Of a stretch of DNA of 64,000 bases, positions 56,005-64,000 are shown one piece after another; position 1 is the first letter of the stretch; every line of letters starts with the position of its first letter. Source of the DNA: Tateyamaria pelophila (GTDB lineage Bacteria > Pseudomonadota > Alphaproteobacteria > Rhodobacterales > Rhodobacteraceae); assembly GCF_019966495.1 (NCBI RefSeq), contig NZ_JAIMIA010000017.1, positions 1-64,000 on the forward strand, read 5' to 3'. Position numbers and translations under genes: made by a program. A model generated the notes under the pieces. It was given only the letters and a program-made list of their open reading frames with translations. It made no database searches and was not told the DNA's origin.

Positions 56005-58884
56005 TCACACGCCCCCCTTCAAAGTGGCCTGACTGGGGTCATCACCATCATCCCGTGACGGGTCAATATCCATCGGGAAATCGGTATCCGGCACTTCCGA
56101 CCGACGCGCCAGCCGCGAAAAGCTTTCCAGTGACAGCATCACAGCGCCCACAACGGCCAGAAAGACACCCAGATCGAACAGGGCGGCGGTGGCCAGCTCG
56201 AATTTTTCGAAGGGCGGGATGCGCACATAGGTAAAGTCCGATGTCAGGAAAGGTTTGCCCACAAACCACGAACCAATCCCGGTGAGCCCCGCAATCAAGA
56301 CCCCCGCACCAATGATCCCATGATACGGATAGCGCAGTCGCGCCGAAGCCCAGTTCGAACCACTGGCCATGTACTGCATCACCACCGCGATCGACACGAT
56401 CAGCCCCGCGATGAATCCGCCGCCCGGCTCGTTGTGCCCGCGCAGGAAAATATAGAAGCCGACCATCAGGGCCACAGGCATCAGGACGCGGGTCAGGACA
56501 ACCATCATCATCGGGTGCATATCGCCCGACCGCGGCTGATCCGGTTCGCGGTTCAACAGACGCGCGCGCACGGGGCCGCCCAGAAGTGTTTCCGTCAACG
56601 CGTAGATCAAAAGCGCCGCGATCCCCAAAACGATGATTTCGCCATAGGTATCAAAGCCCCGCAGATCGACCAGGATCACGTTGACGACGTTCGTTCCGCC
56701 GCCGCCCTTGTAAGCATTTGCGAGGTGGTATTCGGAAATCGATGGGGCCACACTATCTCGCAACAGGTAATGCAACGAAAGACCCATAACGGCGAGGCCT
56801 GCAATCACGCCGATCCCTGCATCGCGTACGCGCAACAGAACGGAGCTTTCGACCGGTGTCTTGTTCGGAAGGAAGTTGAGCGCAAGCAACAGCAGGATGA
56901 TCGTGACGACCTCGACGGTGATCTGGGTCATGGCAAGGTCGGGGGCACTGAAGTACACGAACCCGATCGATACCATCAAACCCACGATACCAATCAGGAT
57001 CAGCGACAACAGCCGATTGCGATGCAGGAACACCAAGGCGCAGACTGCTGCGACAAGCATCACCCAGCCCCCCACCAAAACAGGTGTCACGGGCTGCATG
57101 CTGTACGTCGCCGCAGCCACTGTACCGGTGGCCCAGGCATAGTAACCGGCCCCGACAATCGTCAGCGCCGCGATGGCCGCATAGCGCGTGAACGACCCGT
57201 TATGCGATCCCTGAATGAGAACCTGCGTCAGCTTCACTGCACCCGCGATGATCGCGTCGAAAATCGTCTTGGCCTCGGGCCGGGGCAGTGAATCCCAGAA
57301 CTTGAGGGCGGGGAGGTAAAACTTCAGCAGAACAAAACCACCAACAACCGCAACGATCGACATATAGAGGGCCGGAACGAAACCATGCCAGATCTTGAGG
57401 TAAGCGGTGGGCATTTCGGCCGCGTCGCCAATGACCGACGCCGTGACGAGGCGCACCAGCGGTTCCGCCAGAAACGGCGCAACACCAATCAGAACGACAA
57501 GGACCACAAGGAATGCGGGCGGCAGCCAAAGACCCGACGGCGGGTCATGCGGCTTGGCCGGGTAATCGTCTCGCTTTGGGCCAAGGAACACGTGGCTGAT
57601 CAGGCGGAAGGAATAGGCCGCCGAAAACAGCGACCCGATGACGGCCAGCCCCGGCACAAGCCACCACGCTCCGAAGAGTACGGTATGTATCGTTTCTTCG
57701 AGCATCATTTCCTTGGACAAGAATCCGTTCAAAAACGGTATGCCCGCCATGGACAGAGCCGCGAGGCTGGCGATGACAAAGGTGATCGGCATCAAATGGC
57801 GCAAGCCACCCAACCTGCGGATGTCGCGCGTATGGGCTTCATGGTCTATGATGCCCGCAGACATAAAGAGGGCAGCCTTGAACGTGGCGTGGTTCAGTAT
57901 GTGAAACACCGCCGCCATTGCACCGAATGCGGTGCCTGTACCTAAAAGCATCGTGATCAGTCCCAGATGGCTGACGGTGGAAAACGCCAACAGCGCCTTG
58001 AGATCATGCTTGAAGAGCGCGATGACCGCGCCAAGCACCATCGTGATCAAGCCGACAGTCGTCACAATCATGAACCATTCTGGTGTGCCGGACAGGACCG
58101 GCCACATGCGCGCCATCAGGAAAATGCCTGCCTTTACCATCGTCGCAGAGTGCAGGTAGGCAGATACGGGGGTCGGGGCCGCCATTGCATGCGGCAACCA
58201 GAAGTGAAACGGAAACTGCGCCGATTTTGTAAAACAGCCCATAAGGATCAGCAGCAAGGCGGGCAAATATAGAGGTGAGCTTTGGATCAATTCGCGGTTC
58301 TGCAATATGACGCTCAAATCGTAACTGCCCGCGATCTGGCCCAAAATCACCATCCCGGCAATCATCGCGAGGCCACCCATGCCGGTGACCGTCAAGGCCA
58401 TCCGCGCGCCCTGTCGCCCTTCGGGCAGATGCTTCCAATAGCCGATCAGCAGGAAGGAAGACAGCGAGGTCAACTCCCAGAACACGAGCAAAAGCAGTAT
58501 GTTATCACTCAGGACGATCCCGACCATCGCGCCCTGGAACAGAAGCAAATAGGTAAAGAATTCGCCCATATTGTCGTCACGCGACAGATAGAAACGGGCA
58601 TAAGTGATGATCAACAAGCCGATGCCCAGGATCAAACAGGCAAAGAAAAAGCCAAGGCCATCCAGCATCAGCGTAAAGTTCAGCCCGATCGCCGGCAGCC
58701 AATCAACCCGCGCCATCACAAGATCGCCCGCCATAACCGCGGGCAAATTACTCAAGAGGCCGACCAGGGCCGCCAACGATACTGTGAATGTCACACCAGC
58801 ACAGGCTTGTCTGCCAGCAGAGTTCATAAGGCCGGGCAGCAGCGCTCCCAAGAAAGGCAATGCAACGATCAAAAAGAGAGACAC
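56005..58884 (-). CDS. mnhA: Mrp antiporter subunit A fused to subunit B
   Basis: 959 residues. The first about 520 are the ND5-like antiporter unit (LLLLVFWELTSLSSFLLIGY, KSAQFPFHFWLPHAMAAPTP, HATFKAALFMSAGIIDHEAH). The next region carries the DUF4040/MnhB-like helices (LAMTQITVEVVTIILLLLAL), and the last about 150 residues match MnhB (MVGFYIFLRGHNEPGGGFIA). The A-B fusion is the alphaproteobacterial PhaAB-type arrangement. The complex exports Na+ (or K+) for H+, important for a marine cell. First gene of the operon. Confidence 0.93.
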   Translation of the reverse strand: MSLFLIVALPFLGALLPGLMNSAGRQACAGVTFTVSLAALVGLLSNLPAVMAGDLVMARVDWLPAIGLNFTLMLDGLGFFFACLILGIGLLIITYARFYLSRDDNMGEFFTYLLLFQGAMVGIVLSDNILLLLVFWELTSLSSFLLIGYWKHLPEGRQGARMALTVTGMGGLAMIAGMVILGQIAGSYDLSVILQNRELIQSSPLYLPALLLILMGCFTKSAQFPFHFWLPHAMAAPTPVSAYLHSATMVKAGIFLMARMWPVLSGTPEWFMIVTTVGLITMVLGAVIALFKHDLKALLAFSTVSHLGLITMLLGTGTAFGAMAAVFHILNHATFKAALFMSAGIIDHEAHTRDIRRLGGLRHLMPITFVIASLAALSMAGIPFLNGFLSKEMMLEETIHTVLFGAWWLVPGLAVIGSLFSAAYSFRLISHVFLGPKRDDYPAKPHDPPSGLWLPPAFLVVLVVLIGVAPFLAEPLVRLVTASVIGDAAEMPTAYLKIWHGFVPALYMSIVAVVGGFVLLKFYLPALKFWDSLPRPEAKTIFDAIIAGAVKLTQVLIQGSHNGSFTRYAAIAALTIVGAGYYAWATGTVAAATYSMQPVTPVLVGGWVMLVAAVCALVFLHRNRLLSLILIGIVGLMVSIGFVYFSAPDLAMTQITVEVVTIILLLLALNFLPNKTPVESSVLLRVRDAGIGVIAGLAVMGLSLHYLLRDSVAPSISEYHLANAYKGGGGTNVVNVILVDLRGFDTYGEIIVLGIAALLIYALTETLLGGPVRARLLNREPDQPRSGDMHPMMMVVLTRVLMPVALMVGFYIFLRGHNEPGGGFIAGLIVSIAVVMQYMASGSNWASARLRYPYHGIIGAGVLIAGLTGIGSWFVGKPFLTSDFTYVRIPPFEKFELATAALFDLGVFLAVVGAVMLSLESFSRLARRSEVPDTDFPMDIDPSRDDGDDPSQATLKGGV

Positions 58885-59371
58885 TGGAACTCCTGTGTTG
58901 GAAATCGGCGGCGGGCTTTGGAAACTTGGCTACAAATAGGGGCGCTTTGCAACCCTGACAGAGCCACGATGCGCTTTGTGACGAAAAAATTCAGGAAATT
59001 CACCGCAAAACTGCAATCCGTGCACGTACCAGTGGACTGATAGAGACGAGACAGGCGCGCAAATTCACATGCCACCAGCAGAGCGGGTGCTCGGCTAGCA
59101 GTTTCATGCGATCACTGAAAGCTCAGCCCATGGCAGGCCCGAGGTCAGAAAAAGTCTCAAAGGAGGCTTTGAGGCTGGATGTGTCGCGCCGCGCCGTCGC
59201 AGCGATGCTTTGAAGTATTACGGCATTCAACGCTGGCAGGTCGCGAGGCAAACACGCGATATCTTCCGATTACGTAAAAATTCTGACCTAGATATTTTCA
59301 CGTGTAAAAATATGTCGACGCGTCGATCAGAACACGTATAGTGCGGGTAGGGTAACTCGAAGGAGTGCAGT
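58885..59371. promoter_or_regulatory. Divergent control region between mnhA and the LacI-family gene
   Basis: 487 bp without a gene. Visible structures: a hairpin CTCAAAG-GAGG-CTTTGAG (59156-59173); a near-palindrome around CACGTG at 59293-59314 flanked by A/T tracts; and a perfect 12-bp palindrome TCGACGCGTCGA at 59315-59326. The last two lie 45-80 bp before the regulator start and are candidate LacI-type operators for autoregulation. AAGGAG at 59360 serves the regulator. Confidence 0.5.
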
Positions 59372-60409
59372 TTGCCGAAGCCAAGAATTAACACGATGGA
59401 AGAGTTGTCGGCCGCGATAGGCGTTTCGCGGCCGACGCTTTCGCGATTTTTTCAGGACCCAACTTTGGTCAAAGCGAATACGGTCGCCCGTATAGAAAAG
59501 GGACTGGCGCAGGTGGAATATGTGCCAAACTTCTTTGCCACCCGGCTGAACCGCAAGTCGACCGGCATGATCGGCGTCATCATTCCCTACCTGAATGATT
59601 TGTTTTTTACCAAGCTGCTGGAATCGATCGAACGGACCGCGATGGATGCAGGGTTAACGGTCCTCACAAAGTGCTCGCATTCGGACCCTGTGATTGAAGC
59701 AAAAGCTTTGGAAGGCTTTATCGCGATGAACGTCGATGGTGCGCTTGTCGTACCGCTGGGCAATCAAAGCGACGTGCGCAGCTATGAAAGATTGCGGTCT
59801 CGCATACCATCCCTGCTCGTGGATTCGCGGCCCGACACGATGCTGGACGTCGACTATGTTGGCACCAACCACCAACAAAGCATGGGGCTCGCTGTTGAAT
59901 ACCTGTGCCGCGTCGGTGGCCCGCCGGTCTTTCTGGCGATGCCTCCGGTCAACTTCAACGCGCTTGGCAACGAACGAGCCTACATTTCCAAAATGGAAGA
60001 ATTGGGCTTTGAGCCGCGTATCATCGGGCGCGAGCACCTCAATGATCAGGGACACTACGAGGCGCATGGCCACTCCGTGATGGATCAGGCGTTTTCAATC
60101 GGCGATCTGACGGACCAGTCAATCTTGTGTGCCAACGACAGGGTTGCCATCGGTGCGCTCAAGGCGGCATCCCAGCACGGACTGGAGCCCGGAGCCTTGC
60201 GCAAGGGCGGCCTGCGCATCATGGGCCATGACGATTACCCCCTGTGCCCCTACTTGACGCCAAGCCTGACCACCGTCGAACAAAACCTACAGGGAATCGG
60301 CAGTCGGGCGGTAAACTTGCTGGTCAATAAAATACACGGGGAAAAAAATTCAGGTGATCAGATCGTGGAATTGTTCGACGGAGCACTGCAAGTCCGTGAA
60401 TCCGCGTAA
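59372..60409 (+). CDS. LacI-family transcriptional regulator of the polyol operon
   Basis: 345 residues from a TTG at 59372 with AAGGAG about 7 bp upstream. The N-terminal helix-turn-helix (TMEELSAAIGVSRPTLSRFF) and hinge (YVPNFFATRLNRKSTGMIGV) precede a periplasmic-binding-like effector domain (NVDGALVVPLGNQ, SILCANDRVAIGALKAASQH, LRIMGHDDYPLCPYLTPSLT). It directly precedes smoE in the same orientation, so it probably senses a polyol or derivative and represses the transporter genes. Confidence 0.87.
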   Translation: MPKPRINTMEELSAAIGVSRPTLSRFFQDPTLVKANTVARIEKGLAQVEYVPNFFATRLNRKSTGMIGVIIPYLNDLFFTKLLESIERTAMDAGLTVLTKCSHSDPVIEAKALEGFIAMNVDGALVVPLGNQSDVRSYERLRSRIPSLLVDSRPDTMLDVDYVGTNHQQSMGLAVEYLCRVGGPPVFLAMPPVNFNALGNERAYISKMEELGFEPRIIGREHLNDQGHYEAHGHSVMDQAFSIGDLTDQSILCANDRVAIGALKAASQHGLEPGALRKGGLRIMGHDDYPLCPYLTPSLTTVEQNLQGIGSRAVNLLVNKIHGEKNSGDQIVELFDGALQVRESA

Positions 60410-60456
60410 CAATTGCGTCCATACTGCGCTGCAGCAATTTATTTCTTAGAAATATG

Positions 60457-60482
60457 TTGACGGAAGGTAACAAGTCCGTCAA
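60457..60482 (+). promoter_or_regulatory. Inverted repeat upstream of smoE, candidate operator
   Basis: TTGACGGA, a 10-bp spacer, TCCGTCAA: perfect 8-bp arms, ending 31 bp before the smoE ATG. The preceding ATTTCTTAGAAAT (60440-60452) is a second small palindrome. The 10-mer CGTGTAAAAA at 60491-60500 also occurs at 59301-59310, in the regulator's own upstream region. One or more of these may bind the LacI-family protein. Confidence 0.5.
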
Positions 60483-60513
60483 TTTGAACGCGTGTAAAAA
60501 ACGGGAGGACACG

Positions 60514-61818
60514 ATGTCTATTAAGAACGCACTACTCACCAGTGTTGTCGGCTTTGGCCTGACTGCTGGGATCGCCGCAGCGCAAAGCACGATCACAATC
60601 GCCACAGTGAACAACGGCGATATGATCCGCATGCAAGGCTACACTGACACATTCACCGAACAAACCGGCATCAACGTCGAGTGGGTGACACTTGAAGAAA
60701 ACGTGCTGCGCCAGCGTGTGACAACGGACATCACCACCAAAGGTGGCCAGTTCGACATCATGACAATCGGCATGTACGAAACACCCATCTGGGGTGCAAA
60801 CGGCTGGCTCGTCCCACTCGACGACCTGTCGGAAGAATACAATGTTGCTGACATTCTGCCGGCGATGGCAGGTGGTCTGAGCCATGAGGGAACGCTTTAC
60901 GCGGCACCATTCTATGGTGAAAGCTCCATGATCATGTATCGCACGGACCTGATGGAAGCCGCTGGCCTTGAAATGCCAACTGCGCCAACATGGGAATTCA
61001 TCGCCGAAGCTGCGGCTGCGATGACCGACCGTGAAAACGAGATCAACGGTATCTGCCTGCGCGGCAAGGCCGGCTGGGGCGAAGGTGGTGCGTTCATCAC
61101 AACGATGTCCAACTCCTTCGGTGCGCGCTGGTTCGACATGGACTGGAACCCACAGTTCGATACAGAAGCATGGGCCAACACCCTGAACTTCTACAAGAGC
61201 ATGATGGACGCATCCGGCCCAGCGGGTTACGCGACAAACGGTTTCAACGAAAACCTGTCGCTGTTCAACCAAGGCAAGTGCGGCATGTGGATCGACGCGA
61301 CTGTTGCTGCGTCTTTCGTCACGGGCGACGACTCGACTGTTGCGGACCACGTGGGCTTTGCACTGGCACCCGACACCGGCTTGGGCAAACGCTCCAACTG
61401 GCTGTGGGCCTGGGCTCTGGCCGTTCCTGCAGGCACACAGCAAGAAGCTGAAGCCAAGCAGTTCATCGAATGGGCAACAAGCACCGACTACATCGATTTG
61501 GTCGCTGCAAATGAAGGTTGGGCCAACGTGCCTCCGGGTGCGCGTAAATCGCTGTACGAGAACCCAGAGTACCTGAAGGTTCCATTCGCTCAGATGACAC
61601 TGGACTCGATCCTGTCCGCTGACCCGAGCAACCCAACGGTTGATCCGGTGCCCTATGTTGGTATCCAGTTTGCGGCCATCCCAGAGTTTGCAGGCATGGC
61701 AACAGAAGTCAGCCAGGAATTCTCGGCTGCCTATGCAGGTCAGCAGACCGTCGAAGAAGCGCTGGCGAAAGCACAAGACATCGCCAATGAAGTTATGGAA
61801 GGCGCCGGCTACAAATAA
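60514..61818 (+). CDS. smoE: Polyol (sorbitol/mannitol-type) ABC transporter substrate-binding protein
   Basis: 434 residues from the ATG at 60514 with GGGAGGA before it; it opens with a signal peptide (IKNALLTSVVGFGLTAGIAA, cleavage near AAA-Q). The mature protein has TITIATVNNGDMIRMQGYTD and TFTEQTGINVEWVTLEENVL, then GGQFDIMTIGMYETPIWGAN, typical of SmoE/MalE-like binding proteins. The SmoEFGK gene order matches the Rhodobacter sorbitol/mannitol system; the exact substrate is not shown by sequence. Confidence 0.85.
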   Translation: MSIKNALLTSVVGFGLTAGIAAAQSTITIATVNNGDMIRMQGYTDTFTEQTGINVEWVTLEENVLRQRVTTDITTKGGQFDIMTIGMYETPIWGANGWLVPLDDLSEEYNVADILPAMAGGLSHEGTLYAAPFYGESSMIMYRTDLMEAAGLEMPTAPTWEFIAEAAAAMTDRENEINGICLRGKAGWGEGGAFITTMSNSFGARWFDMDWNPQFDTEAWANTLNFYKSMMDASGPAGYATNGFNENLSLFNQGKCGMWIDATVAASFVTGDDSTVADHVGFALAPDTGLGKRSNWLWAWALAVPAGTQQEAEAKQFIEWATSTDYIDLVAANEGWANVPPGARKSLYENPEYLKVPFAQMTLDSILSADPSNPTVDPVPYVGIQFAAIPEFAGMATEVSQEFSAAYAGQQTVEEALAKAQDIANEVMEGAGYK

Positions 61819-61831
61819 GCCGCGCTCCCAA

Positions 61832-61861
61832 ATCAGAGGGCGGTATACGTCGCCCTCTGAT
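61832..61861 (+). promoter_or_regulatory. Hairpin after smoE
   Basis: ATCAGAGGGCG, an 8-nt loop, CGCCCTCTGAT: a perfect 11-bp stem 13 bp past the smoE stop, followed by CTTTCTTCCCC. It could be a partial terminator or a 3' stabiliser that makes binding protein more abundant than permeases. Confidence 0.7.
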
Positions 61862-61948
61862 CTTTCTTCCCCCAACCTCACCTAGATTTAACCATCGCCG
61901 AAAACAGGGCCGAAACCGGCTGCCTGTTCACAAAGGAGATGACTCAAG

Positions 61949-62815
61949 ATGGCAACCAAAGCTTCCCGATCTGCAGCACGCCTGATGATGGCGCCCGCTG
62001 TCGTCCTGCTGCTCGGCTGGATGCTGGTCCCTCTCACGATGACACTGTGGTTTTCTTTCCGGACATACCTGCCGCTGCGTGGCGGTGACCAGGGCTGGAC
62101 CGGATTTGACAACTATGTGCGCTTTGTGACGTCCAGTTCATTCTGGCCCGCTGTATCAACGACTCTGATCATTCTGATCGGTGTTCTCGTTATCACAATC
62201 GCACTGGGTGTCTTGCTCGCGATTTTGCTGGACCAACCCATGTGGGGACAAGGCGTTGTTCGTATCCTCGTCATTGCTCCATTCTTTGTCATGCCAACCG
62301 TTTCGGCTCTGGTTTGGAAGAACATCTTCATGGATCCGACAAACGGCTTGTTTGCCCATTTATGGAAGTTCTTTGGTGCTGAACCCGTCAGTTGGCTGTC
62401 CGATGCCGCAATCCCGTCGCTGATCCTGATTGTCTCGTGGCAATGGCTGCCTTTTGCGACATTGATCCTGCTGACCGCCATCCAGTCGCTGGACAGTGAA
62501 CAGCTTGAAGCTGCCGAAATGGACGGAGCCTCGCCGCTGGCACGCTTTGGGTTCATCACGCTGCCGCACCTGAGCCGCGCGATTACCATCGTGGTTCTGA
62601 TCCAAACGATTTTCTTGCTCGCGATCTTTGCCGAGATTTTCGTAACCACCGGCGGCGCCTTTGGCACCCGAACCCTGTCGTACCTGATCTTCCAGCGTGT
62701 TCTGGAAAGCCAGAACATCGGACTTGGGTCTGCGGGCGGTGTCTATGCCATCATACTTGCCAATATCGTTGCGATCTTCCTGATGCGCATCGTCGGCAAA
62801 AACCTGGACAACTGA
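61949..62815 (+). CDS. smoF: Polyol ABC transporter permease 1
   Basis: 288 residues, six membrane helices. The ATPase-docking EAA loop EAAEMDGASPLARFGFITLP is clear. N-terminal SAARLMMAPAVVLLLGWMLV is the first helix. AAGGAG lies upstream of the ATG. Paired with smoG to form the membrane channel. Confidence 0.87.
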   Translation: MATKASRSAARLMMAPAVVLLLGWMLVPLTMTLWFSFRTYLPLRGGDQGWTGFDNYVRFVTSSSFWPAVSTTLIILIGVLVITIALGVLLAILLDQPMWGQGVVRILVIAPFFVMPTVSALVWKNIFMDPTNGLFAHLWKFFGAEPVSWLSDAAIPSLILIVSWQWLPFATLILLTAIQSLDSEQLEAAEMDGASPLARFGFITLPHLSRAITIVVLIQTIFLLAIFAEIFVTTGGAFGTRTLSYLIFQRVLESQNIGLGSAGGVYAIILANIVAIFLMRIVGKNLDN

Positions 62816-62828
62816 GGGAGGACGAAAC

Positions 62829-63659
62829 ATGGCACGTGCAATTACGACAAATCGCAAAGCGGTCAACACCGCACTCGCTTGGGCAATCGGTCTGCTGATC
62901 TTCTTCCCAATCCTTTGGACCATGCTGACCAGCTTCAAAACCGAAGCACAGGCAATCAATGATCCACCTCTGTTCCTGTTCTTTGACTGGACCACTGAGA
63001 ACTATTCCACCGTCATGGAGCGCTCCAACTACGGACGTTTCCTTTGGAACTCAATTTTCATCGCCGGGGGCTCTACCATCCTCGGGATCATCATTGCGAT
63101 CCCGGCGGCGTGGTCCATGGCCTTTGTGCCCTCACGCAGGACCAAAGACATCCTCCTCTGGATGCTCTCGACCAAGATGCTGCCGGCAGTAGGTGTTCTC
63201 TATCCAATCTACCTGCTGTTCATTAATCTGGGCTTGTTGGACAACGTGTTCGGACTGACCTTTATCATAATGCTGATAAACCTGCCGATCATCGTCTGGA
63301 TGCTGTACACGTACTTCCGCGAAATTCCCGGAGAGATCCTGGAAGCGGCGCGGATGGACGGAGCAACGTTGAAGTCCGAGATCCTTTACGTCCTCACACC
63401 AATGGCCATTCCAGGCATCGCTTCGACCTTGCTCTTGAACTTTATCCTGGCATGGAACGAAGCCTTCTGGACCCTCAACCTGACCGCGGCAAAAGCGGCG
63501 CCGTTGACGGCCTTCATCGCAAGCTACTCAAGCCCTGAGGGCTTGTTCTACGCAAAACTCAGTGCGGCCTCGACAATGGCCATCGCACCAATCCTGATCT
63601 TGGGTTGGTTCTCACAGAAACAGCTCGTTCGGGGCCTTACATTCGGAGCGGTAAAATAA
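62829..63659 (+). CDS. smoG: Polyol ABC transporter permease 2
   Basis: 276 residues with six helices; EAA loop [20 protein letters not shown]. Starts 13 bp after smoF with GGGAGGA before it. The last base of its TAA is the first base of the smoK ATG. Confidence 0.87.
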   Translation: MARAITTNRKAVNTALAWAIGLLIFFPILWTMLTSFKTEAQAINDPPLFLFFDWTTENYSTVMERSNYGRFLWNSIFIAGGSTILGIIIAIPAAWSMAFVPSRRTKDILLWMLSTKMLPAVGVLYPIYLLFINLGLLDNVFGLTFIIMLINLPIIVWMLYTYFREIPGEILEAARMDGATLKSEILYVLTPMAIPGIASTLLLNFILAWNEAFWTLNLTAAKAAPLTAFIASYSSPEGLFYAKLSAASTMAIAPILILGWFSQKQLVRGLTFGAVK

Positions 63660-64000
63660 TGGGACAGATTACCCTTAACCAAGTCACCAAAAGCTTTGGC
63701 GAAACCCAGGTCATTCCACCTCTGGACCTTGAGATCAACGAAGGCGAGTTCGTCGTCTTTGTTGGCCCCTCGGGGTGCGGTAAATCCACGCTGTTGCGCT
63801 TGATTGCCGGGTTGGAAGACACGACCTCCGGGCATATCAATATCAACGGCAACGATGCGACCGATCTGCCGCCTGCGAAACGCAGTCTGGCGATGGTGTT
63901 CCAATCCTATGCGCTTTATCCGCACATGTCGGTCCGCAAGAACATCGCCTTTCCGATGCGGATGGCCGGGATGGACCAAGCGACACAGGATGCCAAGATT
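63659..64000 (+). CDS. smoK: Polyol ABC transporter ATPase, N-terminal part (cut by the window end)
   Basis: 114 residues visible. Walker [10 protein letters not shown] at 36-44 and the Q-loop [20 protein letters not shown] are present; the signature and Walker B lie outside. The text matches the sugar-importer ATPase class (SmoK/MalK/UgpC). It supplies energy for SmoFG. Confidence 0.85.
   Translation, partial: MGQITLNQVTKSFGETQVIPPLDLEINEGEFVVFVGPSGCGKSTLLRLIAGLEDTTSGHININGNDATDLPPAKRSLAMVFQSYALYPHMSVRKNIAFPMRMAGMDQATQDAKI

Noticed and set aside
1-64000. CRISPR arrays, tRNA or rRNA genes
   Set aside because: No regularly spaced repeats, and no cloverleaf or rRNA-like segments were seen on reading through the intergenic regions.

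Overview
The window looks like a chromosomal segment of a marine alphaproteobacterium of the Rhodobacterales (Roseobacter group). The indicators are a tauABC-tpa taurine module, a SmoEFGK-type polyol ABC operon, an Mrp antiporter with fused A and B subunits, a paired psd-pssA, and a GC-rich base composition. The assignment rests on gene content and protein style, not on a database search.

Left edge to 17.3 kb: the 5' part of an IS1380-family transposase and a decayed, frameshifted IS3-family transposase flank a large minus-strand operon (17330 to 1523). Its six genes encode 1779, 471, 407, 1335, 573 and 686 residues, mostly predicted beta-structure. The first is a DUF6603-type giant, the fifth a kelch-repeat protein, and the last a signal-peptide-bearing beta-propeller protein. 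Genes are coupled by 4-bp overlaps or very short gaps, apart from one 39-bp gap. I cannot assign a function; this is the best candidate here for an undescribed multi-protein system.

17.8 to 20.4 kb: one small predicted secreted protein, two tandem paralogous exported proteins and a convergent membrane-anchored protein. The last three share an I-D-x-x-G-x-V-x-I-x-G motif. All are of unknown function.

20.5 to 26.8 kb: the taurine module. tauABC (minus strand) diverges from taurine-pyruvate aminotransferase tpa (plus strand), with a direct-repeat element that fits a TauR (MocR-type) site between them. An AI-2E/PerM-family membrane protein follows.

27.4 to 51.3 kb: an essentially uninterrupted plus-strand operon encoding an extracellular contractile injection system (eCIS, a phage-tail-like particle related to Afp/PVC). 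It has one sheath, one tube, a Zn-ribbon baseplate chaperone, a DUF4255 tail terminator, an AAA+ ATPase, a DUF4157 metalloprotease-like cargo candidate, hub, spike and PAAR-like tip proteins, gp25, two J-like baseplate proteins, a tail-protein-I/beta-helix fusion, a DUF6519/beta-helix fibre candidate and a LysM-like end protein. Capsid, portal and terminase genes are absent, so it is not a prophage. No tape-measure protein is recognisable.

51.3 to 58.9 kb (minus strand): psd-pssA for phosphatidylethanolamine synthesis, and the Mrp Na+/H+ antiporter operon (AB-C-D-E-F-G). 59.4 kb to the right edge (plus strand): a LacI-family regulator followed by smoE-smoF-smoG-smoK for polyol uptake; smoK is cut by the window end.
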